From contig JAPSLQ010000008.1 in NCBI GenBank assembly GCA_031180595.1, positions 1 through 40,700 on the forward strand: a DNA stretch of 40,700 nt, given 5' to 3'. This document shows positions 31,269 through 40,700 of the stretch, piece after piece (within the stretch, counting starts at the first letter, position 1; each line of letters starts with the position of its first letter). The DNA is from Isoptericola sp. GTDB lineage: Bacteria; Actinomycetota; Actinomycetes; Actinomycetales; Cellulomonadaceae. The notes below the pieces were generated by a model, which ran no database searches, was not told the DNA's origin, and was given only the letters and a program-made list of their open reading frames with translations. Made by a program: the position numbers and the translations under genes.

Positions 31269-32027
31269 ATGGGCGAGCGGGTGACGTTCCCGAGCAGCAC
31301 CGGTCCGCGCTTGGCGGGGATCATCGACGAGCCCCAGGGGGAGGTACGCGGCTGGGGCGTGTTCGCGCACGGGTTCACCCTCGGCAAGGACTCTCCCGCG
31401 GCTGCGCGCGTCTGCAAGCAGCTCGCGGCCGAGGGCATCGGCATGCTGCGGTTCGACAACCTGGGCCTCGGCGACTCGGAGGGCGACTGGGGCGACGGCT
31501 CGTTCACCGTCAAGGTGGCGGACACGGTGCTGGCCGCCAGGTTCATGGCCGAGCGCGGCACGCCCGCCGACCTGCTCGTGGGCCACTCGTGGGGTGGCGC
31601 CGCGGCGATCGCCGCCGCGCCCGAGGCCGAGGTGCGCGCCGTGGTGTCGGTGTCCGCGCCGTTCGACCCGAGCCACGCCGAGCACCACTACGACGAGCTG
31701 GTCGACCGCGTCCTGACCGAGGGCCACGCGGTGTGGCAGGTCGGCGGCAAGCGGCTCAACCTGAAGCGCGGCATGGTCGAGGACGTCCGGCAGGCCGACC
31801 TCGCGCACCGGATCGGCGAGCTGCGCAAGCCGCTGCTCGTCATGCACTCCCCCACCGACGACGTCGTCGGCATCGAGAACGCGAGCGAGATCTTCCGGGC
31901 CGCACGCCACCCGCGCAGCTTCGTGTCGCTCGAGGAGTCGGACCACCTGCTGACCCGGCCCGGGCAGGCTCAGCGTGCCGCGCGGATCATCAGCGCCTGG
32001 GCGGACCAGTACCTGGGGCCGAGGTAG
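31269..32027 (+). CDS. Alpha/beta hydrolase
   Basis: 252 residues; ATG at 31269 with AGGGAG at 7 bases. FAHGFTLGKD is the oxyanion loop, Ser107 lies in VGHSWGG, Asp in SPTDDVVG and His in ESDHLL. The family acts on esters, peptides or related bonds; the substrate is unknown. No signal peptide. Similar proteins are sometimes paired with OsmC-like redox proteins, but none is seen here. It diverges from the S1 protease gene and runs convergent to the methyltransferase gene. Confidence 0.9.
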   Translation: MGERVTFPSSTGPRLAGIIDEPQGEVRGWGVFAHGFTLGKDSPAAARVCKQLAAEGIGMLRFDNLGLGDSEGDWGDGSFTVKVADTVLAARFMAERGTPADLLVGHSWGGAAAIAAAPEAEVRAVVSVSAPFDPSHAEHHYDELVDRVLTEGHAVWQVGGKRLNLKRGMVEDVRQADLAHRIGELRKPLLVMHSPTDDVVGIENASEIFRAARHPRSFVSLEESDHLLTRPGQAQRAARIISAWADQYLGPR

Positions 32028-32051
32028 CCGAGGCCACCCGGACGCCGCGCC

Positions 32052-33650
32052 TCAGGCTGGGCGCAGGAACCCGTCGCGGACCAGCCCGCGCACCGCGGGC
32101 AGGAGCTCCGCGGCGAGCTCGTCCGCCCCGACGCCGAACAGCGCGGCGATCGCCCCGACGATCTGCCCGACGGCGAGCTCGCCGTCGCACGCGCCGACCA
32201 GCGCCGCCAGGCCCGTGGACGCGTGCACACCGCGTCCGAGGCCGTCGCCCTGCCGGACCACCACGACGTTCGGGTCCGCGGCGCCGGGGGTGAGGTAGCG
32301 CTCCTCGGTGACGTCGTCGGCGACCACGAGGTGTGCCGCGGCGAGCGCGGCGTCGTCGCGCTGCGCGAGCCAGTCGTGCGCGGCGAGCGACGCCGCGAGG
32401 TGGTCGCCGAGGGGCTGGCGCACGGAGCCGGTGTGCTCCTCGAGGCGCCGCAACGTCGAGCGGGCCCCGTCGTGCGGCCGGCGCAGCGTGACGATGCCGA
32501 AGCCGACGGCCTCGACGTCGCGGGCCGAGAAGTCGTCGAGCCAGGCAGCGTAGGCGGCGGCCCACGCGTCGGGCTCGCGCTCGGACGTCGTGCCGCCGTC
32601 GCGGATCCACGTCTCGGCGTACTCGGCCGGGTCGAGCACCTCGCGCTGGATCACCCACCCGTCGAGGCCGGCGGCGTCGAGCCAGGCCCCCACGCGCTCG
32701 GTCCACGGCTCGCCGCGGCGGTGCTCCCAGTTGCCGAGGAGCTGCGCGACGCCGCCGGGCGCCAGCACGGATCCCACGCCGACGACGAGGTCGCGGACCA
32801 GGTCGTCGCCCGCGCGGCCGCCGTCGCGGTACTCGTAGTCGCCCAGCGCGTCGGCCACCGCGCGCCCCGCGGCACCCGAGTGCGGCGTGATGACGAACGG
32901 CGGGTTGGACACGACGAGGTCGAAGCGCTCGCCCGCGACGGGTTCGAGCATCGAGCCGTGCCGCAGCTCGAGCTCGGTCTCGGGCGCGTTGAGCGCCGCG
33001 TTGAACCGCGCGAAGCCGAGCGCACGGCGGGAGATGTCGGTGCCCACGACCGACCGCGCGTGTCGGGCCGCGTGCAAGGCCTGGAGGCCGCAGCCGGTGC
33101 CGAGGTCGAGCACACGACCGGTCGGCGTCCGCACCGTCACCTGCGCGAGCGTGATCGACGCACCTCCCGCACCGAGCACGTGGTCGCCGGGGAGCCGGCC
33201 GCCCGTGGCGAGCTCGCCGAGGTCGCTGCTGAGCCACCACGCGACCGGTCCGCGCGCGTCCTCGGCCGCGTACGGGCGCAGGTCGACGACGGCGCGCACC
33301 GCGTCGTCGTCGCCCGCTCCGGCTGCGTCCACCAGCCCGAGCCGCATTGCTCCGGCCGTGCCGGTGCCGGGAAGCGCGCGGTCGAGCGCGGCGCGCGGGA
33401 CGTCGTCGCCGAGGAGGAAGAGCCGCGTGAGAGCGGCGCGGGGGTCGTCGGTCGGCCCGGAGGCGAGCACCCGCCGCGCCGGGACGGCCTGCTCGCGGTG
33501 CAGCGCCGCCGACGCGACGTCGCCCAGCAGGTCGCCGACGCCGTCGACGGTGAAGCCGGAGGCGAGCAGGTCGGCGCGCAGCGCCGCGACGAGGCCGGGC
33601 GCGCCCGGCGGCTCCGCCGGCGGTGGCGGGCTCGTCAGCTCGCGCTGCAC
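32052..33650 (-). CDS. PrmC/HemK-like SAM-dependent methyltransferase
   Basis: 532 residues from GTG at 33650, overlapping the upstream lipoprotein gene by 16 bases. An N-terminal helical domain (about 5-130) precedes a class I methyltransferase core: VLDLGTGCGLQAL (SAM binding) and VSNPPFVI (NPPY-type motif of N- or base-modifying methyltransferases). A C-terminal domain (about 340-532) is helical. Actinobacterial proteins of this length with two DUF-like flanks are known but not characterised. The substrate may be a glutamine or a nucleic acid base. Confidence 0.85.
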   Translation of the reverse strand: MQRELTSPPPPAEPPGAPGLVAALRADLLASGFTVDGVGDLLGDVASAALHREQAVPARRVLASGPTDDPRAALTRLFLLGDDVPRAALDRALPGTGTAGAMRLGLVDAAGAGDDDAVRAVVDLRPYAAEDARGPVAWWLSSDLGELATGGRLPGDHVLGAGGASITLAQVTVRTPTGRVLDLGTGCGLQALHAARHARSVVGTDISRRALGFARFNAALNAPETELELRHGSMLEPVAGERFDLVVSNPPFVITPHSGAAGRAVADALGDYEYRDGGRAGDDLVRDLVVGVGSVLAPGGVAQLLGNWEHRRGEPWTERVGAWLDAAGLDGWVIQREVLDPAEYAETWIRDGGTTSEREPDAWAAAYAAWLDDFSARDVEAVGFGIVTLRRPHDGARSTLRRLEEHTGSVRQPLGDHLAASLAAHDWLAQRDDAALAAAHLVVADDVTEERYLTPGAADPNVVVVRQGDGLGRGVHASTGLAALVGACDGELAVGQIVGAIAALFGVGADELAAELLPAVRGLVRDGFLRPA

Positions 33651-34249
33651 GAGTCCGCGACGTACGCCGTGACCTCTTCGCCGGCGGCCGTGGCGCGTGC
33701 GGTGTCGTCCGCGTCCAGGGCCTCGGTCACGGCCGTCGTGACGGCCGTGGCGTCGTCCGCGTCGACGTCGCGCAGCGCGTCGACGGCGGAGGTCAGGTAG
33801 TCGGTCATCTCCGACCAGGCCGGCTCGATGTCCGACGGCGGCTCGACCGACGTGATCGCCTTGTGCGCCTCGCGGAAGCTCGCGACGAGCGAGCGCGGGT
33901 GCTCGGGGCTGAGGCCCACGAGCGCACGGTTGGTCGCCGCCCACGCGGTCTGCAGGTCGGCGCACGCCGCAGCCGGGTCCTCCGACGCCGCCTCGTCCGA
34001 CGGGGAGGGCTCGGGGGACGCGCTCGGGTCGTCCGACGGCGCGGCGGAGGCCTCGGGCGAGGCGCCGGTCGAGGGCGACTGGCCGTCGATCAGGAGGTCG
34101 GCCGGGACGGAGACACCGGGAGCGGGCTCGCTCGCGGGCTCGGCGGTCTCGGGGTCGGACGCGCCGCAGGCGCTCAGCAGGAGGGCCGACAGCAGGGCCG
34201 CCGCGGTCGCCGCGGCCGTGCGCGGGGTACGCAGGCGGTCAGGGTGCAT
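33635..34249 (-). CDS. Hypothetical lipoprotein (paralogue of the next gene upstream)
   Basis: 204 residues. A signal peptide with lipobox LSAC (Cys near 28), an Asp/Ser/Pro-rich linker (about 30-90), then a helical domain with two Cys (AACADLQTAW and DSCSAS) that may be joined. It shares a pattern with the protein at 34312-34935: C-x-x-x-Q-x-A-W, then V-E-P-P and W, then an Ala/Asp-rich helix and a C-terminal Cys. Likely tandem duplicates. The function is unknown. Confidence 0.8.
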   Translation of the reverse strand: MHPDRLRTPRTAAATAAALLSALLLSACGASDPETAEPASEPAPGVSVPADLLIDGQSPSTGASPEASAAPSDDPSASPEPSPSDEAASEDPAAACADLQTAWAATNRALVGLSPEHPRSLVASFREAHKAITSVEPPSDIEPAWSEMTDYLTSAVDALRDVDADDATAVTTAVTEALDADDTARATAAGEEVTAYVADSCSAS

Positions 34250-34311
34250 CCACCCATGGTGACCCACGCGTCGCGCACGCGGGAAATCGGGGGCGCCGGC
34301 CGTGAGGCGGA

Positions 34312-34935
34312 TCACGGCTCCGCCGGGCAGCCTGCCTGGAGGTACGCGGTGATGCGCTCGGCCGCCGCCATGACCTCCGCGGTGTCGACGCTCGCGAGCG
34401 CCGACCCGACCGCGTCGGCGATCGCGGCGTCGTCGGTGGCGTCGGCGACCGAGGCCGCCACGGTGTCGACGTAACGCACGTACGTGCCCCAGTCGTCGGC
34501 GACGGCGGGGGGCGGCTCGACGCCGTCCACGACGTCCCGGGCACCCAGATAGCCCTCGCGCAGGGTCGCCGGCTCGTCCTGCGACATCGACGCCTGCGCC
34601 GACGCGGCGCGGGACCAGGCGACCTGCGCGACGGCGCACGCCTCGGGCGTCGTCGGCAGGGGCGCCTCCGCCTCGGGGGCGTCGGGGCCGCGCAACGCAC
34701 CGACGCCCAGGCCGCAGGCCACGCCGAGGCCGAGCGCGACGATGCCCGTCGCGGCGACCGTGGACCGGCGCGCCAGCACGCCGGCGGGCACCGGGCGGCG
34801 CAGCAGCGCGGTCAGGCGGCCCGCGTCGCGCCGGCGAGACCTCCTGCCCCTGTCGCGCCTGCGAGACCTCGTCCCGGCGTCGCTCCGGCGAGCTCGGGTA
34901 CCCCCGTCGCGTCGGCGAGACCTCGTGCCCCTCAT
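34312..34935 (-). CDS. Membrane-anchored protein with Arg-rich repeats, paralogue of the lipoprotein
   Basis: 207 residues from ATG at 34935. Residues 3-38 are four 9-residue repeats (GTRSRRRDx), strongly basic. A single helix follows (AATGIVALGLGVACGLGVGAL), anchoring it with the basic end inside; the Cys is not in a canonical lipobox. The outer domain (about 95-207) matches the neighbouring lipoprotein (CAVAQVAW, then VEPPPAV and W, then AYLQAGC). The basic tail could bind RNA, DNA or phospholipid head groups, which is inference. Confidence 0.75.
   Translation of the reverse strand: MRGTRSRRRDGGTRARRSDAGTRSRRRDRGRRSRRRDAGRLTALLRRPVPAGVLARRSTVAATGIVALGLGVACGLGVGALRGPDAPEAEAPLPTTPEACAVAQVAWSRAASAQASMSQDEPATLREGYLGARDVVDGVEPPPAVADDWGTYVRYVDTVAASVADATDDAAIADAVGSALASVDTAEVMAAAERITAYLQAGCPAEP
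34822..34929. repeat. Four 27-bp tandem repeats encoding an Arg-rich motif
   Basis: 108 bases that encode four imperfect 9-residue units (G-T/R-R-S/A-R-R-R/S-D-x) in the gene on the minus strand. The unit keeps the reading frame, so copy number can change without breaking the gene. Confidence 0.75.
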
Positions 34936-35028
34936 GGCGGCGAAGGCTACCGGTCCCGTCTGCGACGGTGTCGAGATCGTTGCCCGGAGCCGCTTGACCG
35001 GGCACTCGAGAACCGCCAGATTACGCGC

Positions 35029-35571
35029 GTGACTCCAACCGCGCCCGGCACCTGGGTGGACCCCGAGGACGACCCCCGCGCCACCGGGTTCGACCCGGTC
35101 GGCGAGAAGGAGACGCTCTGGGAGTACCTGTGCCGGTACCGCATGACGCTCGTCATGAAGTGCGAGGGTCTGGATGCCGCGCAGCTCGCGCGGCGCTCCG
35201 TGCCGCCGTCGAGCCTCTCGCTGCTCGGCCTGGTGCGGCACCTGGCGAACGGCGAGCACCACTGGTTCCGCCGCGTGCTCCAGGGGGCGACGGAGCGCGG
35301 CCCGTTCGAGCTGCCGGGCGTGCCCGACATCGACTTCGACGGCGCGCTCGCCGACGACCAGTGCGTCGCGGAGGCCTGGGCGGCCTGGCACCGGGCGGTC
35401 GAGGTGGCCGACGAGTGGATGATCGGCGAGGACATGGACCGCGAGGTGCCCTTCCAGGGCGGCACGGTCGAGGTGCGCGACGTCGTCGTGCACATGATCG
35501 AGGAGTACGCGCGCCACATGGGGCACGCGGACCTGCTGCGCGAGTGCATCGACGGCCGCACGGGCCTCTGA
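35029..35571 (+). CDS. DinB-family protein (DUF664-like)
   Basis: 180 residues from GTG at 35029. It carries the His residues of the DinB metal site: RHLANGEHHWF and HMIEEYARHMGHADLLRE. DinB-like actinobacterial proteins include mycothiol-dependent transferases. Four-helix bundle, cytosolic, mono-metal site. Divergent from the Arg-rich repeat gene. Confidence 0.88.
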   Translation: MTPTAPGTWVDPEDDPRATGFDPVGEKETLWEYLCRYRMTLVMKCEGLDAAQLARRSVPPSSLSLLGLVRHLANGEHHWFRRVLQGATERGPFELPGVPDIDFDGALADDQCVAEAWAAWHRAVEVADEWMIGEDMDREVPFQGGTVEVRDVVVHMIEEYARHMGHADLLRECIDGRTGL

Positions 35572-35585
35572 CGCACCGGGTCCGG

Positions 35586-35933
35586 TCAGACCGGGTCCCC
35601 GTGCGCCTCCTCGTCCTCGAGCCCCGTCACGGTGGTGAGCAGGAAGACCGTGTCCGCGAGCGCCGTCACGGCGTGCCGGCGGTGCGTGAGGAGCACCAGC
35701 TCGCCGGCGGGCACCTCCGCCGGCTCGAGCCCGGTCACCCGCAGCCCGCCCTCGAGCACGTGGATGCTCCCCGCCTGGGGAGAGTTGTGCTCGCTCAGCT
35801 CGGTCCCGGCCACGAGCGCGATGACGGACTGCCGCAGGTGACCGTCGTGCAGGATCCGGTCGGCGCTGCGCCCGTGCTCCGACGCCCGGGCGGCCTCCAG
35901 GTGCTGACGGGCCAGCTGCCTCAGGTCTGGCAT
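35586..35933 (-). CDS. Small cupin-like protein
   Basis: 115 residues from ATG at 35933 (AAGGACG upstream). A helical start (DLRQLARQHLEAARAS) is followed by a cupin barrel: LVAGTELSEHNSPQAGSIHVLEGGLRVTG and then VPAGELVLLTHRRHAVTA. Metal ligands His are present. The ligand is unknown. The gene ends 14 bases from the convergent DinB gene. Confidence 0.85.
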   Translation of the reverse strand: MPDLRQLARQHLEAARASEHGRSADRILHDGHLRQSVIALVAGTELSEHNSPQAGSIHVLEGGLRVTGLEPAEVPAGELVLLTHRRHAVTALADTVFLLTTVTGLEDEEAHGDPV

Positions 35934-36006
35934 CGAGCGTCCTTCCTCCGACGAGCGTTTCTGCCCCAATCCTGCTGGTAGCCGGCCGATCTCGCAGCAC
36001 GGGTCC

Positions 36007-36070
36007 CGCTGTGAGCGGACTCTTGGCCCGCTCCCAGTGCGGAAAAAGGGCCAAGAGTCCGCTCACAGCG
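36007..36070. terminator. 23-bp perfect palindrome after hppA (TGTGAGCGG family)
   Basis: Arms at 36007-36029 and 36048-36070 are perfectly complementary, with an 18-base loop. It begins 11 bases beyond the hppA stop. Its outer sequence (TGTGAGCGG, then GGCCC) is shared with the palindrome at 29529-29590. Confidence 0.8.
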
Positions 36071-36080
36071 GCAGCAGGCG

Positions 36081-38375
36081 TCAGCGAGCCACGACGCGCT
36101 CCGCCTCGGTCGCCTCCGACTCGCGTTCCACGCGCGAGGCGCGCACCCGCGACATCACCACGGCACCGAACGCGACGAGCGCGGCCGCCACGGCGATCCC
36201 GATGCGCAGCATCTGGTTCGCGTCCTCAGGCACGCTCAGCATCACGACGGCCGGCGCGATGAGCAGCGACACCAGGTTCATGACCTTGATGAGCGGGTTG
36301 ATCGCCGGGCCGGCCGTGTCCTTGAAGGGGTCACCCACCGTGTCGCCGATGACCGTGGCGGCGTGCGCCTCGGAGCCCTTGCCGCCGTAGGCGCCGTCCT
36401 CGACGATCTTCTTCGCGTTGTCCCAGGCGCCGCCCGAGTTGGCGAGGAAGATCGCCATGAGCACGCCCGTGCCGATGGTCCCGGCGAGGAAGCCCGCGAG
36501 CGGACCCACGCCCAGGCCGAAGCCGACCGCGATGGGCGCGAACGCCGCCAGCAGACCCGGCGTCGCGAGCTCGCGCAGCGAGTCGCGCGTGCAGATGTCG
36601 ACGACCTTGCCGTACTCGGGCCGCTCCTCGTACGTCATGATGCCCGGGTGCTCGCGGAACTGGCGGCGCACCTCGAACACGATGGCCCCGGCCGCCCGCG
36701 TGACGGCGTCGATCGCCAGGCCCGAGAAGAGGAAGACGGTCGCGCCGCCCAGGATCACCCCGACGAGCGTGACCGGGGAGATGATCTCGTAGCTGAGCAT
36801 CGAGGTGACGAGGCCGCCGCCGACGGCGCCGACCTGCTCGAGCGCCGTCTCGACCGCGTCGGCGTACGAGCCGAACAGCGCCGTCGCCGCGAGCACCGCC
36901 GTCGCGATCGCGATGCCCTTGGTGATGGCCTTGGTGGTGTTCCCGACGGCGTCCAGGTCCGTGAGGATCTGCGCGCCCTCCTCGTCGATGTCGCCGGACA
37001 TCTCGGCGATGCCCTGGGCGTTGTCGCTCACCGGGCCGAACGTGTCCATCGCGACGATGACGCCGACCGTCGTCAGCAGGCCGCAGCCAGCGAGCGCCAC
37101 GAGGAACAGCGCGAGCCAGATCGACCCGCCGGCCAGGAGGAAGACGCCGAGGATCGCGGCGGCGATGATGCCGGCGGTGTACACGGCGGACTCGAATCCG
37201 ACGCCGATGCCCGACAGCACGACCGTGGCCGCTCCGGTGCGCGACGTCGCCGCGACGTGGAGGGTCGGCTTCGACGTCGTGCCCGTGAAGTAGCCCGTGA
37301 TCCACAGGATCACGCCGGCCAGGACGACGCCGACGAGCACGGCCAGCGAGGCGACGACGCGCGGGTCCGAGCCGACGTCGCCCAGGTCTGCCGTGCCCGA
37401 GAGCTCGGCGAAGGAGCTGGGCAGGTAGACGAACGCGGCGATCGCCGCGAGCACCGCCCCGACGACGGCGGACAGGTAGAAGCCGCGGTTGATCGCCTTC
37501 AGACCGTTCTCGTCGCCGCGCACCCGGGTCACGATCACGCCGAGCAGCGCGACGAACGCCCCGATCGCGGTGACGATGAGCGGGAACACGAGCCCCTGCT
37601 CTCCCATGGCGGCCTTGCCGAGGATGAGCGCGGCCACGAGCGTCACGGCGTACGACTCGAAGAGGTCGGCGGCCATGCCCGCGCAGTCGCCGACGTTGTC
37701 GCCCACGTTGTCGGCGATCGTCGCGGCGTTGCGGGGGTCGTCCTCGGGGATGCCCTGCTCGACCTTGCCGACCAGGTCGGCGCCGACGTCGGCGGCCTTG
37801 GTGAAGATGCCGCCGCCGACGCGCATGAACATGGCGAGCAGCGCGGCGCCGAAGCCGAAGCCCTCGAGGACCGCCGGGGCGTCGGCACGGTAGACCAGGA
37901 CGACGATCGCCGCGCCGAGCAGGCCGAGACCCACCACCGACATGCCGACGACGCCGCCGGTGCGGAAGGCGATGCGCGCACCCTCCTGGCGCCCCGTCCG
38001 GCCGCGCATCGCCGCCGCGGCGACGCGGACGTTGGCACGCACGGCGAGCCACATGCCCAGGTAGCCGATCGAGGCCGAGAACCCGGCCCCCACCAGGAAC
38101 GCGATCGAGCGCCCGACCCGGACGCCACCGTCGCCGGGCAGGAGGAACAGCAGGGCGAACACCACGACGGCGAACAGCGCGAGCGTGCGGAACTGACGGT
38201 TCAGGTAGGCGGACGCGCCCTCCTGGACCGCGCGTGCGATGTCCTGCATGCTCGCCGTGCCCTCGGGTGCGGCGAGCACCTGCCGCCGGAGGGTGGCCGC
38301 CACGAGGAGGGCGGCCAGCCCCACGATCCCGATGACCGCGACGATCGTGATGCTGGTGGTACCGAGTGTGAGCAT
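36081..38375 (-). CDS. hppA: Proton-pumping membrane pyrophosphatase (K+-independent type)
   Basis: 764 residues from ATG at 38375, with GAGGAGGACGG upstream. About 16 helices. The pyrophosphate-binding motifs DDPRNAATIADNVGDNVGDC and DNAKKIVE are present. GNTTKAITKG carries Lys where K+-dependent enzymes have Ala, so this is the K+-independent, proton-pumping class. It uses the energy of pyrophosphate hydrolysis to build the proton gradient. Typical length and sequence. It diverges from cstA. Confidence 0.96.
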   Translation of the reverse strand: MLTLGTTSITIVAVIGIVGLAALLVAATLRRQVLAAPEGTASMQDIARAVQEGASAYLNRQFRTLALFAVVVFALLFLLPGDGGVRVGRSIAFLVGAGFSASIGYLGMWLAVRANVRVAAAAMRGRTGRQEGARIAFRTGGVVGMSVVGLGLLGAAIVVLVYRADAPAVLEGFGFGAALLAMFMRVGGGIFTKAADVGADLVGKVEQGIPEDDPRNAATIADNVGDNVGDCAGMAADLFESYAVTLVAALILGKAAMGEQGLVFPLIVTAIGAFVALLGVIVTRVRGDENGLKAINRGFYLSAVVGAVLAAIAAFVYLPSSFAELSGTADLGDVGSDPRVVASLAVLVGVVLAGVILWITGYFTGTTSKPTLHVAATSRTGAATVVLSGIGVGFESAVYTAGIIAAAILGVFLLAGGSIWLALFLVALAGCGLLTTVGVIVAMDTFGPVSDNAQGIAEMSGDIDEEGAQILTDLDAVGNTTKAITKGIAIATAVLAATALFGSYADAVETALEQVGAVGGGLVTSMLSYEIISPVTLVGVILGGATVFLFSGLAIDAVTRAAGAIVFEVRRQFREHPGIMTYEERPEYGKVVDICTRDSLRELATPGLLAAFAPIAVGFGLGVGPLAGFLAGTIGTGVLMAIFLANSGGAWDNAKKIVEDGAYGGKGSEAHAATVIGDTVGDPFKDTAGPAINPLIKVMNLVSLLIAPAVVMLSVPEDANQMLRIGIAVAAALVAFGAVVMSRVRASRVERESEATEAERVVAR

Positions 38376-38472
38376 CCGTCCTCCTCGACGTGCTGCTGGC
38401 GTCCCTGATGCCGGAGAGGGCAAGGGTCCCGCCGGCGCCGTTGACGACGGGATGCGCGCGAGTCTACCCACA

Positions 38473-38488
38473 TGTGATCGGCGTCACG
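38473..38488. promoter_or_regulatory. Crp/GlxR-type binding site in the hppA-cstA gap
   Basis: TGTGA-TCGGCG-TCACG differs at one base from the palindrome TGTGA-N6-TCACA. Its centre is about 67 bases upstream of the transcription start expected from the TACAAT box at 38536-38541, a class I activator position. It is 98 bases upstream of the hppA start, so it could act on both genes. Carbon-regulated control of cstA by Crp/GlxR is known in other bacteria. Confidence 0.65.
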
Positions 38489-38535
38489 AACCATCGCCTC
38501 GCCGCAGGGCCTGCCTGTCCTGCCTGCACAACCTC

Positions 38536-38541
38536 TACAAT
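38536..38541 (+). promoter_or_regulatory. Predicted -10 box of cstA
   Basis: TACAAT matches the -10 consensus at five of six positions, in A/T-rich surroundings unusual for this DNA. No good -35 is seen at 16-18 bases, which fits an activator-dependent promoter. The GTG start is 58 bases downstream. Confidence 0.5.
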
Positions 38542-38598
38542 TTCTCCGCACAGCGCTCGACCCCCACCGACGTCGACGACGACAGATCGGAGCCCCCC

Positions 38599-40700
<2,102 letters not shown>

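Noticed and set aside
34822-34929. Tandem 27-bp units as a CRISPR array
   Set aside because: There are no unique spacers, the repeats are imperfect and in frame within a coding sequence.

Overview
The window looks like chromosome from a high-GC Gram-positive actinobacterium, most likely of the order Micrococcales (Cellulomonas or Promicromonosporaceae-like). This rests on very G+C-rich sequence with strong third-position GC bias, GTG/TTG starts, a TopA without C-terminal zinc fingers, a Tap-type lipoprotein peptidase, a streptogrisin-like protease with its own prodomain, and a CstA gene followed by a small Cys-Cys-ending protein. The assignment is inference from gene content; no rRNA is present.

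Positions 84-12280 are an integrated actinomycete conjugative element (AICE, pSAM2 type) in the 3' end of a tRNA-Thr(CGT) gene. Its ends are a 44-bp perfect direct repeat (84-127 and 12237-12280); the complete tRNA lies on the right. The conjugation and replication core runs rightward as a tightly overlapping chain: pra-like activator, a small unknown protein, an FtsK/TraSA-type DNA translocase, a RepSA-type rolling-circle initiator, a MerR-like excisionase and a tyrosine integrase, then a terminator and the tRNA. Divergent from this chain are an XRE/DUF5919 regulator and an inositol-monophosphatase family enzyme, with repeated operator-like sites between. The left half (128-5170) is cargo: small unknown genes, a DUF262 plus HEPN gene pair of lower G+C that is the best candidate for an undescribed defence module, a frameshifted SHOCT remnant, and a gene bracketed by 38-bp inverted repeats. 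The sequence left of 84 matches the end of the integrase and its terminator hairpin, so a second related element probably lies immediately to the left, in tandem.

Right of the tRNA is ordinary chromosome. 12447-21842: a secreted Tap-like peptidase, a lipoprotein, an orphan HoxX, holB and tmk (overlapping), a PNPOx-like protein, and a MarR - Gfo/Idh - FUSC exporter cluster. 21928-29480: an M6-like secreted metalloprotease, topA, a small unknown protein, a PAP2 phosphatase, and a serine hydrolase. 29598-36080: an S1 protease, an alpha/beta hydrolase, a PrmC-like methyltransferase, two tandem paralogous exported proteins, a DinB-like protein and a cupin. 36081-40700: the proton-pumping pyrophosphatase hppA diverges from cstA, with a Crp/GlxR-type site between; cstA continues into a CC-ending small protein and an ArsA-type ATPase cut by the window end.
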